Assembly: GCF_002865645.1 (NCBI RefSeq)
Contig: NW_020194512.1
Location: 2,893,183 to 2,957,182, forward strand
Direction of reading: 5' to 3'
Origin: Hyaloscypha bicolor E
Lineage: Eukaryota > Ascomycota > Leotiomycetes > Helotiales > Hyaloscyphaceae
Length of the DNA: 64,000 bases
Numbering within the stretch: position 1 is the stretch's first letter; each line of letters begins with the position of its first letter. This document shows positions 13,466 to 22,802 of this stretch, in pieces. The notes under the pieces were generated by a model that was given only the letters and a program-made list of their open reading frames with translations, was not told where the DNA came from and searched no databases. The translations under genes were made by a program, and so were the position numbers.

Positions 13466-14613
13466 TAAGAGCGGATATACTATAAATTCCTGAATACTAT
13501 TTAGCGGATCTTATAGGAAAAGTATTTCTATAGACAACTATAAGAATATCCTTATAGTAGCTAGTAGCTTCGGAATTATAGTATATTTACTATATCTAAA
13601 GTAGCTTATTTATAGCTATAATACCTATAAGGTTTGTACTTATTAAATCTATCTGGTCTAATAGATTCGGGATATTAGTAAGTTATAACTCTATCTTTAC
13701 CTTCTTTTAAATAGAGATCTAACCGGGCCAGATATTATAGTTGCGGCCTAGCCGCTTCTTAATAGGACATTAAATAAGAATATACTAGATAATAATTAGA
13801 TATATATTATAAATAAACTATCTATTTTCTTAGTACTTGCTAATAGTAGAGAATAGATTCTATTTATCTTAATCTATTATAAATCGAGTAATATTAGCGA
13901 AAAATCCTTTAGGAAGTATATAAAGGTCTATTCGGGCAAAGCTTTATTAGAAGAGATCCTTTAGACAGAAGTTATAGGAGAGTATATTAAGAAGAAACTA
14001 ACAAATAATATTAACTGGGATATATAGATACTGGTTAAGGGAGAACTTAAATCTAGGGAACGGATTAGAAGAGATAGCTAGTTACTTATAGTAGGTAAGT
14101 TACTTAGTCTATTATTCTGGCCGTACTAATAAATAAAAGTCTCTAGTACTAACGAGATTCGAGATAAGTTATAAAGTATTATACAAGATTATCTAACGGA
14201 TAGAGTAAGCTTCTTCGAACTTGATTATTAACCTTTATAGTAGTAAGGCAGATAGGGTAGTTGGATAATATTTTTTATTCCGTAATTTAACTTTCCCCCG
14301 TACTTCTTTATTACTTTTAGATAGAATATAGTTTTAGATATTATATATATAAAGTTATGCCTATAGCTACCAGATAATATTATAAAAGAGAAGTATTAAA
14401 GATAAGAAAATATGGATATTATATAGCTACAGAATATAAGCGGCTATATTCGGTATTCTAGCGAATATATAAAGTGTGCGAACCAAATATTGTATAGAAA
14501 CTAAGAAGTATGCAAATACCAAGTATATAAGAGCCCCGCTATATCCTTCTATGAATATGGTAGCCCTATAATGTGTAATAAAAATTGATATCACGTGATA
14601 ATGTTAAGGGGCT

Positions 14614-14770
14614 TGGCGAGCTCTAAGGCTGGTAGATTTCTACTGGTCTTACGAATATGCCTTAAAAATTGGCGAGCTCCCCAAGGCTGGTTGATTTCTA
14701 CTAGTCGTACGAATACGTCTTAAAATTTAGCGAGCTCCCAAGGCCGGTAGATTTCTACTGGTCTTACGAA
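14614..14770. repeat. three direct repeats of ~58 bp
   Basis: A unit of the form GGCGAGCTC..AAGGCTGG, GTAGATTTCTACTGGTCTTA, CGAAT..CTTAAAAT occurs three times, starting near 14614, 14671 and 14729. Copies differ by a few bases. The third copy, together with an inverted copy at 14798-14817, can form a hairpin (arms GTAGATTTCTACTGGTCTTAC and its near complement, loop about 30 nt). A further inverted copy lies at 15091-15111. GC is normal, so this block escaped RIP. Confidence 0.75.
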
Positions 14771-14818
14771 AGCTCCCACAAGTTTGAAGGGGTGTCTGTA
14801 AGACTAGTAGAAATCTAC

Positions 14819-15057
14819 TAATGTCCGTCCCTGAGTGGCGGAAAACCCGGTGTGCCGGAAACGACTAATGAGATCGCACCGATCGCGGATTTTCCTCCAC
14901 TACACCCTCTTTAAATCAATCACAACAAAAACTTTTTATATCTGAAGTTAGTAATAAGTTTATCACACGAGTTCTATTCATATAGTGACTTGTGAATGTT
15001 GAAATTCGTTTAATTTTCCGGCACATAGGGTTTTCCGCTACGCAGGGACGGACGTTA
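14819..15057. mobile_element. 239-bp MITE with ~45-bp terminal inverted repeats
   Basis: The left end TAATGTCCGTCCCTGAGTGG, continuing with CGGAAAACCCGGTGTGCCGG, is matched in reverse complement by the right end (15014-15057), which reads TAACGTCCGTCCCTGCGTAG followed by CGGAAAACCCTATGTGCCGG. The interior is AT-rich with no ORF. Related direct repeats flank it (GTTTGAAGGG(G)..GTCTGTAAGAC(T/C)AGTAG at 14781-14810 and 15077-15107). The outermost bases (TAACGTC) are shared with the inverted termini at 15145 and 20629, so these may belong to one transposon family. No clear target duplication is seen. Confidence 0.7.
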
Positions 15058-15192
15058 GCCTTGAGGAGCTCTCCAGGTTTGAAGGGCGTCTGTAAGACCA
15101 GTAGAAATCTACTAGCAAGCCTCTAGGAAAAGGAAAATGTTGTCTAACGTCTATCCCTATATGCCGAGACGCACCCTATAACGAGACAAAAT

Positions 15193-15956
15193 ATAGGTAC
15201 TTCGAGTTTAAGCAATTAGAACTCTGCGATCGTGTAAAAATTTCTATTTCTTTTTTGTTTCAGATGAATTATATACCACTCCTGAATACTCTTGACTTAC
15301 TAATTCCGAAAATTATAACCACGTTGTCGCCGCCAAATTGAAATTACAGAGCGCCTTCCTTTGATACTATAATAGACCCCTCGAATCGCAGTACTACCCT
15401 CAAGTTTTTTTCACCTTTTAAACTTATAAAATGACCTGAAATAGATATCCAGGTTTTAGTATAATGCTAGAACGGCATTCTCAGTGTTGTAGCGGCCTGA
15501 GCGTACAATGTTATACGCCGTCGCAACGTAGGCTGATACTTCGTCCAATTAAGCGATCAAAGATGCTGGTCAGCGGCGGTGTGCTTATAGTAATCTCGGT
15601 AAAATCTGCGCGTTTGTAGCTGCGCGAGATCTTGCCGGAAAATCCCGCTTTCCTGACATCCTCCGAGCAGAGCAAAAAGTAGCCTGTGCGAAGCAGTCCG
15701 TCTTTCAGCGACCGTTGATGCTTCATGACCGTCCTGTCCCCTTAATTCCCACCTACAGCATCTTACCGCTCTTCCAACTGGCCAGGTTATGCCACGATAG
15801 AGCCTCATAGGCACCTACGACCACACCTGGAATATCCTTCTCGCGCTCAGGTCTTCAACATCTAATTCTTAATCGCAGTGCTGTACCAACTCGCTGAAGT
15901 AGTGATACGAGTCGCTCTTGCCACGAGATCGCTCGCGAACCTCCACCATATCTCGT
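15193..15956. other. GC-normal sequence with no supported gene
   Basis: The composition is normal and unmutated. The short minus-strand open frames here (around 15511-15814) overlap one another and show no known domain or splice pattern. The stretch may be promoter and 5' sequence of the former HET gene just downstream. Confidence 0.4.
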
Positions 15957-16190
15957 ATACGCCTCTTGCAATGCAAACCTGACAGCGAGATTGTCTTTCG
16001 CGAATTCATCAGCAGCGAAGCCCCTGCTTACGCAATACTCTCTCATACCTGGGAAGAAGAGGAGGTCATTTATCAAGACTTGAAGAAGGGCAAGGACAAG
16101 AACAAGACTGTAAACAAAGCTAGGTGGAGGAAGATACATTCTGCGCGAAGCAGGCCGCAGTCGATGGGCCAGTCTCTTGCTTGGAGGCTT
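15957..16190 (+). pseudogene. HET-domain protein, 5' fragment with frameshift
   Basis: The frame reads IRLLQCKPDSEIVFREFI, then APAYAILSHTWEEEEVIYQD, then LKKGKDKNK...WRKI. This is the N-terminus of a fungal HET (heterokaryon incompatibility, PF06985) domain, with its hallmark AILSHTW block. The family normally starts M-R-L-L, and here the first codon is ATA (15957-15959), a possible ATG-to-ATA loss. After WRKI the homology continues in another frame (FCAKQAAVDG), so there is a frameshift near 16138. The domain core with its WIDTCCIDK-type block is absent because sequence identity ends after about 16170. HET proteins trigger allorecognition cell death; this copy cannot. Confidence 0.75.
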
Positions 16191-16399
16191 GATCGCTTTA
16201 TTTCTTGTGGAACGCTGGCGGGTGATATTAAGGGCGAGTAAAGGAAGACAACATAACAAGAAGCGAGAGAAAGGTTGGGATGTTATTACTCTATGTTCCA
16301 ATTTTGGTATAGTACGGAATTGTTGATCGATATATATATCTTTCCCTAGCTTATAATAGTTACAGAAGAGTTTCATTATCTGCTACCTCTACATCCTAC

Positions 16400-17400
16400 T
16401 CTCCTTCTAGCCGACCCAGATCCGTTGTCTCCACCTCAAGAATGTCCTCAACCCTTTCCTCCTCGTTACGCCATTAATCGCCTGCCGACTATTACAGTAT
16501 TTTTGCTAACGTGGCCTTATTAATACTTTGGCTTAATAGCTAATAATAGTAAACTTTCCGATACTAAAAGGTACAGATTTACTCTCCAGGGGCCTTGAAA
16601 TACTTAATAATTCCTTCTATACTCCCGTAATAAACGCCGACTTGTGAATTAGTAAGGTCTCCAAAGGGAGCTATTATTCCTGCTATATTTAGTACTAATC
16701 TAACGGGCAGCCCAAGTCGCCCCGTATATTTATTACCTTCTACAGACTTATAGATAATCTATATATCTATAATAGTATAGAAGCCTATAATAAAGTATAT
16801 ATTATTGCTCTGGCCAATTACTCTCTCAAACCAGTATCGAGTCTCTTTAAAGGAGACCGCTTTCTCAAACTATTATATAGAGTTTTGTAATATATAGGTT
16901 CGAACTAGGTTCGTTTTAATATAAACCTTTAATTTAGTACGTTTTAAATATCTAGCGGATAGCAAAAACGTTAGTACCGAAGAAAAGTTCGATATATATA
17001 GCTTATAACCGGGGCCGCTATAGTATATACGAATATTAATTATTAGATTCGGAGTAGAGAAGTATAAAGAATTATAGTAGTCTTGGTAGGGATAATTAAT
17101 ACTAGTAACAAGCTGTCCGAGCTTAATTAATCCGACTGTAATAAAAATCTGGGAAAGAAGAATAGCTGTTATTATTACACTTCTAGGGATGCAAATTAAG
17201 ATATAAGAAAGGTATACAAGTATAACTCAAGTAATGTGGTATAGTAGTAGTACCAAGAGACCCGCTACTGCCTTAACCCTATACTAATATAGCTATAAGA
17301 TACACTGGTAGTATAGCTTAAATAATAGCTAATAAAGTAATACCAAAGTTACTTTTATTTATTTTGCGACTAATTATTTATAATAAGAGATATATTTTAT
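16400..17400. other. RIP-degraded stretch without a recognisable gene
   Basis: Composition shifts from normal to AT-rich at about 16480. Stops occur in all frames and I recognise no motif. It leads directly into the TPR-CHAT remnant. Confidence 0.5.
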
Positions 17401-17404
17401 CGAA

Positions 17405-19975
17405 ATGGAAGATTAGTAAGTGGACTTTAATATTTTTCTGGTATATCTGGTTAAGAAGTTGGAAATGCAAGATTTTGAACCTTATAAGTAAGCCTTAATA
17501 GTTGCAAACAAGATTTATAATAAGTTTACCCGGAATGGAATTAAAGAGTGGATTAATATAGCTATTAGCTTTATATAGATATCTCTATACTATAAATATA
17601 ATAAACCTGAAATTATAAGTTATTTATTAAATAACTTTAGGGTATTTCTAGAAAGTCGGTATAAGTGGACGGGAGATATAGCCGACCTTAAAGAGGCTAT
17701 CCAAGTTAATTATTAAGCAGTTATATTAATACCTAAAGACTACTCCGCTTTAATAGGTAATTTAAATAATCTTAGTAATAAGCTTGAGAGGCGGTATAGG
17801 TTGAGAGAAGATATAGCCGACCTTAAAGAGGCTATTTAATTAGCTCGAAAAGCAATTATATCTAAAGCTAAAGACTATTCAGATTTAGTAGTCTATTTAA
17901 ATAACCTTAGTAATAAGCTTGAGTAGTAATACAGGCGGATAGGAGATATAGCCGACCTCAAAGAGGCTATTTAAGTTACTTGTTAAGTAGTTATATTAAT
18001 ACCTAAAAACTACTTCGATCTAACAGGCTATTTAAGTAACTTTAGTAATTACCTTAAGAGCCGCTACTAGCGGACAAGTAATATAGCCGACCTCGAAGAG
18101 GCTATCCAAGTCGCTTGTTAAGTAGTTATATTAATATCTAAAGACTACTCAGATCTAGTATACTAGTTAATTAGCCTTAGTAATAAGCTTAAGAGGCAGT
18201 ACTAGTAAACAGGAAATATAGCTGATCTCAAAAAAATAAATCGAGTTTTTGGCCGGTCTTAGAACTTTTATATTTCCCTACCATTTATTCGAATCTATAT
18301 AGTAAGTTAATGCCTCAAACTACTATTTTATTAAAAATAATATAATAAAGCTATAGAAATCGCAATATTAGTTATAGATCTCCTTCTAATTATTAATACC
18401 CGGTCCCTTAATTGTAATAATAGATAATATATTATTTCAAGATTTGCAGGCATTACTACCGACTTTTATAAAGTACTTCTTTAGGTATAAGACCTAGAAA
18501 CCGTACTAAAGTACCTAAAAAAGGGTTATACTATTATTTTAGGCCAGATAATTAATAACTAGAGTAATCTATTATCCTTAGCAAAGGCTTATCTAAAGCT
18601 GGCTATAAAGTTTAAAGCTTTCTATAATACTATTAATGCTTATTCCGGCTATTCGAGTACCGAATTAGATTAACTTCTTACTATATAGCGGCGTTATACT
18701 ACTGCTATAGAGCTCGAGCTATATATTAAGTTAATTTAAAGTATATCTAGTTAAAAGTTATTTATAGCAGCCCAAAGTACCGAGGTAATATAAGTCAACT
18801 ATATAGTAATACCATTATTATATTACTAACTGGTATTTATATAATATATCTTTCAAGCCTGTCTGCAGCTAATATAGAGATCTGAATTAGTAAATAGTAG
18901 TATGGCCTCAAATTCAAATATAGGGCAAGAAATATAGAATATAGAAAGTATTATATTAAATATGGTTATATTATAATATAATCAGATTATTTAATAAAGA
19001 GAAGTATAGCACGAATAGCCAGAGCTAAATATAGTATATATAGTTATATAAGTAACTAGCCTATAGTTGCTATATAATAGAAAGTTCCTAAAATAGCTAT
19101 AAAAGATATATATAAAGTATATTCTAGATAATATTAGCTATATAAAGAGTATATTAGTTAAATATCTCTTAAGGTTATAGTAGATAGAAACGGATCTTAT
19201 AAACTTAATGCCTTTTTATATAGCAGGGAATTATTCTCTAGGCTCGACCGAGAATACATTTAACTATATTATCTTCTCGTATATATTATCTATTAAGGCT
19301 CTCTCTTATATAAGGTCCTATTATTCCATTAATATAAGTTTATAATCAAAATCCCTAATTACTATAATATTAGTAACTTCAAGTATAATACCGCTTCCCG
19401 GAATCTTTAATAAGAAAAGAACTATTATAGAAATACTATAATACTATACTATTATAGAAGATATTAAGCGGCCTAGTATAGAAGTAGTTATCTACTATAT
19501 AAAGAAGTATAATATTACCTACTTTGCCTACTATAGCCGGATAAACTATATTAATTCTTCGAGTAGTAGGCTAATACTATAGCAGAAAGACGAATCTGGA
19601 AGTCCTATATAGAATATACTAATTATATATAATCTCTCGAAGATTAACTTGTAATATACTCGACTGGCCTACCTCTCTGCTTGCTTGATAGCCGAGAATA
19701 AAGCCGCCGGTTTGGCTAATAAAGTAATCTATATAGTTAGTAGCTTCTAAATAGCAGAATTTCCATATATAATCGGATACTTGTAGCCGTCGCCAGATCG
19801 AGTATATATTAAGGTGGCTTGCGGCTTCTATATATCGCTTATAGAATAAGGCATATTGCGTCTTGAGAGTCGGGATATTATAGTAGCACTTTATACGAGT
19901 ATTATAGAGGAGCGAGCGAAAGACTAGAAATGGCCTTTAAACTGGGCGCAATTCGTATATTATAGAGTATAAGAG
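17405..19975 (+). pseudogene. RIP-degraded TPR-CHAT protein
   Basis: At about 17670-18235 the + strand holds at least four tandem TPR-like units of about 43 codons. Each contains a core such as GDIADLKEAI and DYSDLVVYLNNLSNKLE, the classic layout of fungal TPR arrays. At about 19655-19850 the frame reads TRLAYLSACLIAENKAAGLA, then IAEFPYIIGYL, then VYIKVACGFYISL. This matches the C-terminal half of a CHAT (caspase-like, PF12770) domain, including the SAC block with its catalytic Cys. A WPLNWAQFVYYRV segment near 19930-19970 fits the usual CHAT end. An ATG at 17405 is a plausible start, but the very next codons are already stops. CHAT-TPR proteins are thought to act as proteases in cell-death or defence pathways; this copy is dead by many C-to-T stops. 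Confidence 0.8.
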
Positions 19976-20629
19976 CTCTTAATATAGATATACAGGAATT
20001 TGTATAAATAGCTCTAAGATCTTATATAGGGGATATTATCCGGAATGAAAGACTCCGTTAAGGATAAAAACGGCTGCTGTTTAATTAATTAGGATCGCAT
20101 TCCTCTATAGCTATAGAATGTTCGAGAACCCTATATTTACGCCATATACGGGATAAGCCCTAAAAGTTATATCTGAGTAGATATAGCAAGCCCGGGCGTA
20201 AATATAGTATATTTATTACTAGGCTAATAGATATTACTAAGTACTGAGATATGTGGACCCTCTTATTATACCGGCGTAACTCTCGGACTGTATTTCTCTC
20301 CTTTCTGAAAGTCTTCAAAATTTGGAGCTATATTATTTCGTAATAGAACCTTTCCTCAAGTGCTCCGAATTTTGAAAAGACTTTAATAGTTGCAATTAAA
20401 TAAGGGGAGATAGCAGAAGCGGCGATCGGTAGTATAATTAAAATAATTAATAGTATAATTAACTGTACTCTTTATTCTTATTGCTAAGTAGTCTTCTGAA
20501 GGAGAAATAGGTAAAGAAAGTAATATATTAATAACAACTTTATAGATCCACTAAGAAAAAATTTGTAATTCTAAAACTGTAGATTTGTCTTGTAACAGGG
20601 TGCGTCTTGGGACGCAGGAACAGACGTTA

Positions 20630-21431
20630 GTTCCCTAAATGCTAAGGTGGGGCAAGCGACCACGCAATTACCGCCCTGCTTATGGAGGAAATTGCGTACC
20701 CAACTTTAGAAGAGCCAATCAAGATATATAGAAAAATATTTTATTTTATTTTCTTTGAAATGTAATTGGCTATAGATATGCCCGGCAGAATACTGTTTTC
20801 GACTAGCAAGCATTTACTATTTACTTCCTGTTACTGCTATATCAAACGCGCGCCTGCAACGCCAGTCAAAGAAGAGACCTTACTTGGAAATCGAAAGGTG
20901 GAGTTATTTTCTATTCGCTCGTCTGTTTTCGTTCCTCGAAAGTAATACAAGGATTTACCCAATAACCGCCTATATCCCTCAACCGCCTATACCCCTCAAC
21001 CGCCTATATCCCTCAACCGCCTATATCCCTCAACCGCCCAAATATCTATTTAACCATAATAACGCAACAAAATAAAGAAAAATAGTTAATAATTGTAATC
21101 TACAACTTAATTATAATTATCTTGGAAGTTTTTAGAATTTTCTAAGTACTTTGAAAAAATCGTAATTTTTTTGGTGTTCTTGCCTGAGCGGTTGCTAAGC
21201 GGACCGTTCTATTGCCTTTCGAAAATGCGCGAGTTGCAAATCCGTATCGAGAATACACTTTCTATTTTCAACTTCTTTAAATTAGCTACCGAAACTTAAC
21301 TTTCAGTATTTTAGAAATGTTTATTCCAAGCGCTCTTTTATAGAATTTCCTATATTTGATATCTGAGCTTAGATTATTTAAAGTACTATATATCCTACTC
21401 TCTTAATATTTAAAGAATAACCTCCCTTATT
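20630..21431. other. intergenic sequence with a dispersed repeat segment
   Basis: GC is moderate. A segment at about 21127-21165 (TTTTTAGAATTTTCTAAGTA, then CTTTGAAAAAATC) recurs in reverse complement at about 10898-10936 within the RIP block, so part of this stretch belongs to a dispersed repeat family. The short open frame around 20884-21075 is explained by a 17-bp tandem repeat. No gene is supported. Confidence 0.55.
20963..21038. repeat. 17-bp tandem repeat, four copies
   Basis: The unit CGCCTATATCCCTCAAC repeats four times with one or two substitutions (ATACCCC in the second copy) and ends in a partial fifth. Because 17 is not a multiple of three, the encoded peptide cycles through frames, which argues against a coding role. 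Confidence 0.85.
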
Positions 21432-21638
21432 ATGGCTGTCAAACCACCCAAAAGAAGAAGCGAAAGGTTAAGCAGACGGAAGTCTACCTTGATTAATAAG
21501 GCCTACGAGCTGGCAGAGCTTTGCAATATTGATGTAGCCCTTATTATCCGTAACCGTCAGACTGGTCGTTACTTTACGTATAATTCTGTCGATCTCGAGT
21601 CCTGGCCACCCTCTAAAGAGCAAATTGCAAGTTACTAG
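21432..21638 (+). CDS. MADS-box-like (SRF-type) small DNA-binding protein, first exon
   Basis: The 68-codon frame has the core of a MADS domain: RRKSTLINKAYELAELCNID (residues about 15-34), then VALIIRN. This matches the R-K-x-x-L-x-K-K-A-x-E-L-x-x-L-C-x-x-x-V-A-L-I pattern of SRF-type factors. It is followed by TGRYFTYNS and ESWPPSKEQI, typical of the short MADS-like proteins of ascomycete accessory regions. The ATG is preceded by a T/C-rich leader. The frame closes at 21636-21638, but a C-terminal continuation is readable downstream (21684-21881), so an intron is likely. I could not find a donor/acceptor pair that keeps frame. Target DNA and function are unknown. Confidence 0.65.
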   Translation: MAVKPPKRRSERLSRRKSTLINKAYELAELCNIDVALIIRNRQTGRYFTYNSVDLESWPPSKEQIASY

Positions 21639-21683
21639 CCTTGCTTTTAAAGGTCTTAAAGGGTGTAACTAACGGGGAGTTAG

Positions 21684-21881
21684 CAACTATTATACCCGGT
21701 ACCGGTGAACCTGCTTCCGTATGATATAGAAGCAGGGCGTAGAAATCTCAAGAATCGTGCTAGACTAGAGCGGGTAGAGCAAAAGGTCGGGGCAGAAGAG
21801 GGGCAGTAGATAGAGATTGTAATGACGGAGCTAATATTTGTAAATTATAGTCAGATAATTGAAGAACGGAATCAAGTGTAA
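21684..21881 (+). pseudogene. probable 3' exon of the MADS-box-like gene, with a CAG-to-TAG-type stop
   Basis: This stretch reads YPVPVNLLPYDIEAGRR, then a charged helix KNRARLERVEQKVGAEEG. The SYPLP..LLP-type segment commonly follows the WPPS motif in this protein group. The frame meets TAG at 21807-21809 directly after a CAG (Gln) codon, where another Gln would be natural, and then stays open to 21879 (IEIVMTELIFVNYSQIIEER). Either the protein truly ends at 21807 or one C-to-T change shortened it. A branch-point-like CTAAC at 21668 and AG at 21683 fit an acceptor. Confidence 0.5.
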
Positions 21882-21990
21882 TAATTAAATAAATACCCTC
21901 AAAATACATTGCATTAATTATTGTAAATAGTATTATATAAATACAAGACGCTATAGAGACGAGATAACTTCAAAGTACCCCAAAAGTAAG

Positions 21991-22255
21991 ATGCATCCGA
22001 TGCAACCTGATATAGCTATGTGCGAAATCGGTGTCCGCCCTTTAAATACTTAATGAATAACTTGAGCGTACGGACCATCTCAAAGCGGTATGGATTAAAC
22101 TTTATCCCCACATGGTACAGTGGAAGGCGAATTGGGTGTCGCTAGTTTTTTAGTTAATTATTTTAAGCGGGGTCCATTTCCTGACACTTGTGGCTGTGCA
22201 TCCCTGCCAGGTTGTACCCAAAAGGTACCGTTGCTAATTGTTATCGCAGAGCACC
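21991..22255 (+). repeat. repeat junction X|GTAC|Y (copy A)
   Basis: The left part X (about 21991-22114, containing GCGAAATCGGTGTCC and GGATTAAACTTTATCC) is the inverted counterpart of 33534-33660. The right part Y (about 22119-22255, containing GGAAGGCGAATTGGGTGTCG and GACACTTGTGGCTGTGCA) is the inverted counterpart of 31172-31309. The parts meet at GTAC (22115-22118). Identity by eye is roughly 70-80 percent for X and 80 percent for Y. It forms the left edge of the gene island. Confidence 0.75.
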
Positions 22256-22802
22256 AGAGCGGAGATATATATTACTAAGCAGGATGGAATACATAAATTA
22301 ATCGAGCTAGGTATTCGAACTTGGTGCACCAATGACATCCGCTTGTGCTTTTTGGGGGGTTTATCGCAGTCTATTAAGGCAATAAGCAAAATGTGAAAAC
22401 TCTAAGGCGTACAGTATTCGTTCTTTTAACTAGCAATTTTCAATTATTAGTCACGTGTCGCTTACCTTTAAATAGCATTGTTAGCGCAGCAGGTCACGGG
22501 TTGATTACCAATCATTCTAACAGATCAGTAGTGGAAGAGTTGCTCTATTCTGACTGTAAAAGCAAGTCCCTATATAGTTTCTCAAGTAGTAGGCATCCAT
22601 AGGCAGCCATACTCAATAGAGTCATCCAGCCCGTGACTCAACACGTGCCTAACATGCCAATGAGGTCAAAACAGCTCACCGTATTCTAACAAGCATCATT
22701 AGTTGCTCGGCGGGTGTCAGAGCCTCGTTTCCCTCCAAAGAGGCAGAGCAGCTCCAAGTACAAACACATGTTCTGATTCCCGAAGCACCACCTGCAGGCA
22801 TT
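22256..22802. other. intergenic, upstream of the kinase gene
   Basis: Sequence of normal composition. A short open frame at about 22393-22602 has no recognised motif. The last 120 bases before the kinase ATG are C-rich and probably hold its promoter and leader. No clear TATA box was seen. Confidence 0.5.

Larger units (their letters stand above)
3412..14580. other. RIP-degraded repeat block with unidentified remnants
   Basis: About 11 kb of AT-rich sequence with stops in all frames. Short stretches still look like former coding sequence, for example a minus-strand stretch VRNIADKILTRVLEVIKSKG at about 9841-9900, a minus-strand Lys-rich stretch near 8820-8950, and a plus-strand stretch at about 5880-6000 (EAAKLLNKVTKYTILYNLLK). 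I could not assign any of these to a family. T/C-rich runs at 8700-9100 and 12300-12400 are reverse-strand images of purine-rich decayed sequence. No intact gene is visible. Confidence 0.6.
15145..20629. mobile_element. candidate 5.5-kb TIR-bounded element carrying HET and CHAT-TPR remnants
   Basis: The left end reads TAACGTCTATCCCTATATGC, followed by GAGACGCACCCTATAACGAG. The reverse complement of 20580-20629 reads TAACGTCTGTTCCTGCGTCC, followed by AAGACGCACCCTGTTACAAG. The two share most positions over about 50 bp, both then continuing with ACAAA. The pair is in inverted orientation and brackets the HET fragment and the degraded TPR-CHAT gene. No transposase was recognised and no target duplication was found. 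The pair may instead be two independent short repeats that happen to flank these genes. Confidence 0.45.

Noticed and set aside
14614..15111. CRISPR-like array (GTAGATTTCTAC repeats resemble Cas12a-type repeats)
   Set aside because: The 'spacers' between copies are themselves similar, there are only three direct copies, no cas genes are present, and the context is a fungal genome.
15855..16376. 173-aa minus-strand ORF
   Set aside because: It is antisense to the HET fragment, which has clear family motifs.
22300..22340. Possible tRNA (TTCGAACTTGGTG resembles a T-arm)
   Set aside because: No matching acceptor, D-arm or anticodon stem could be paired around it.
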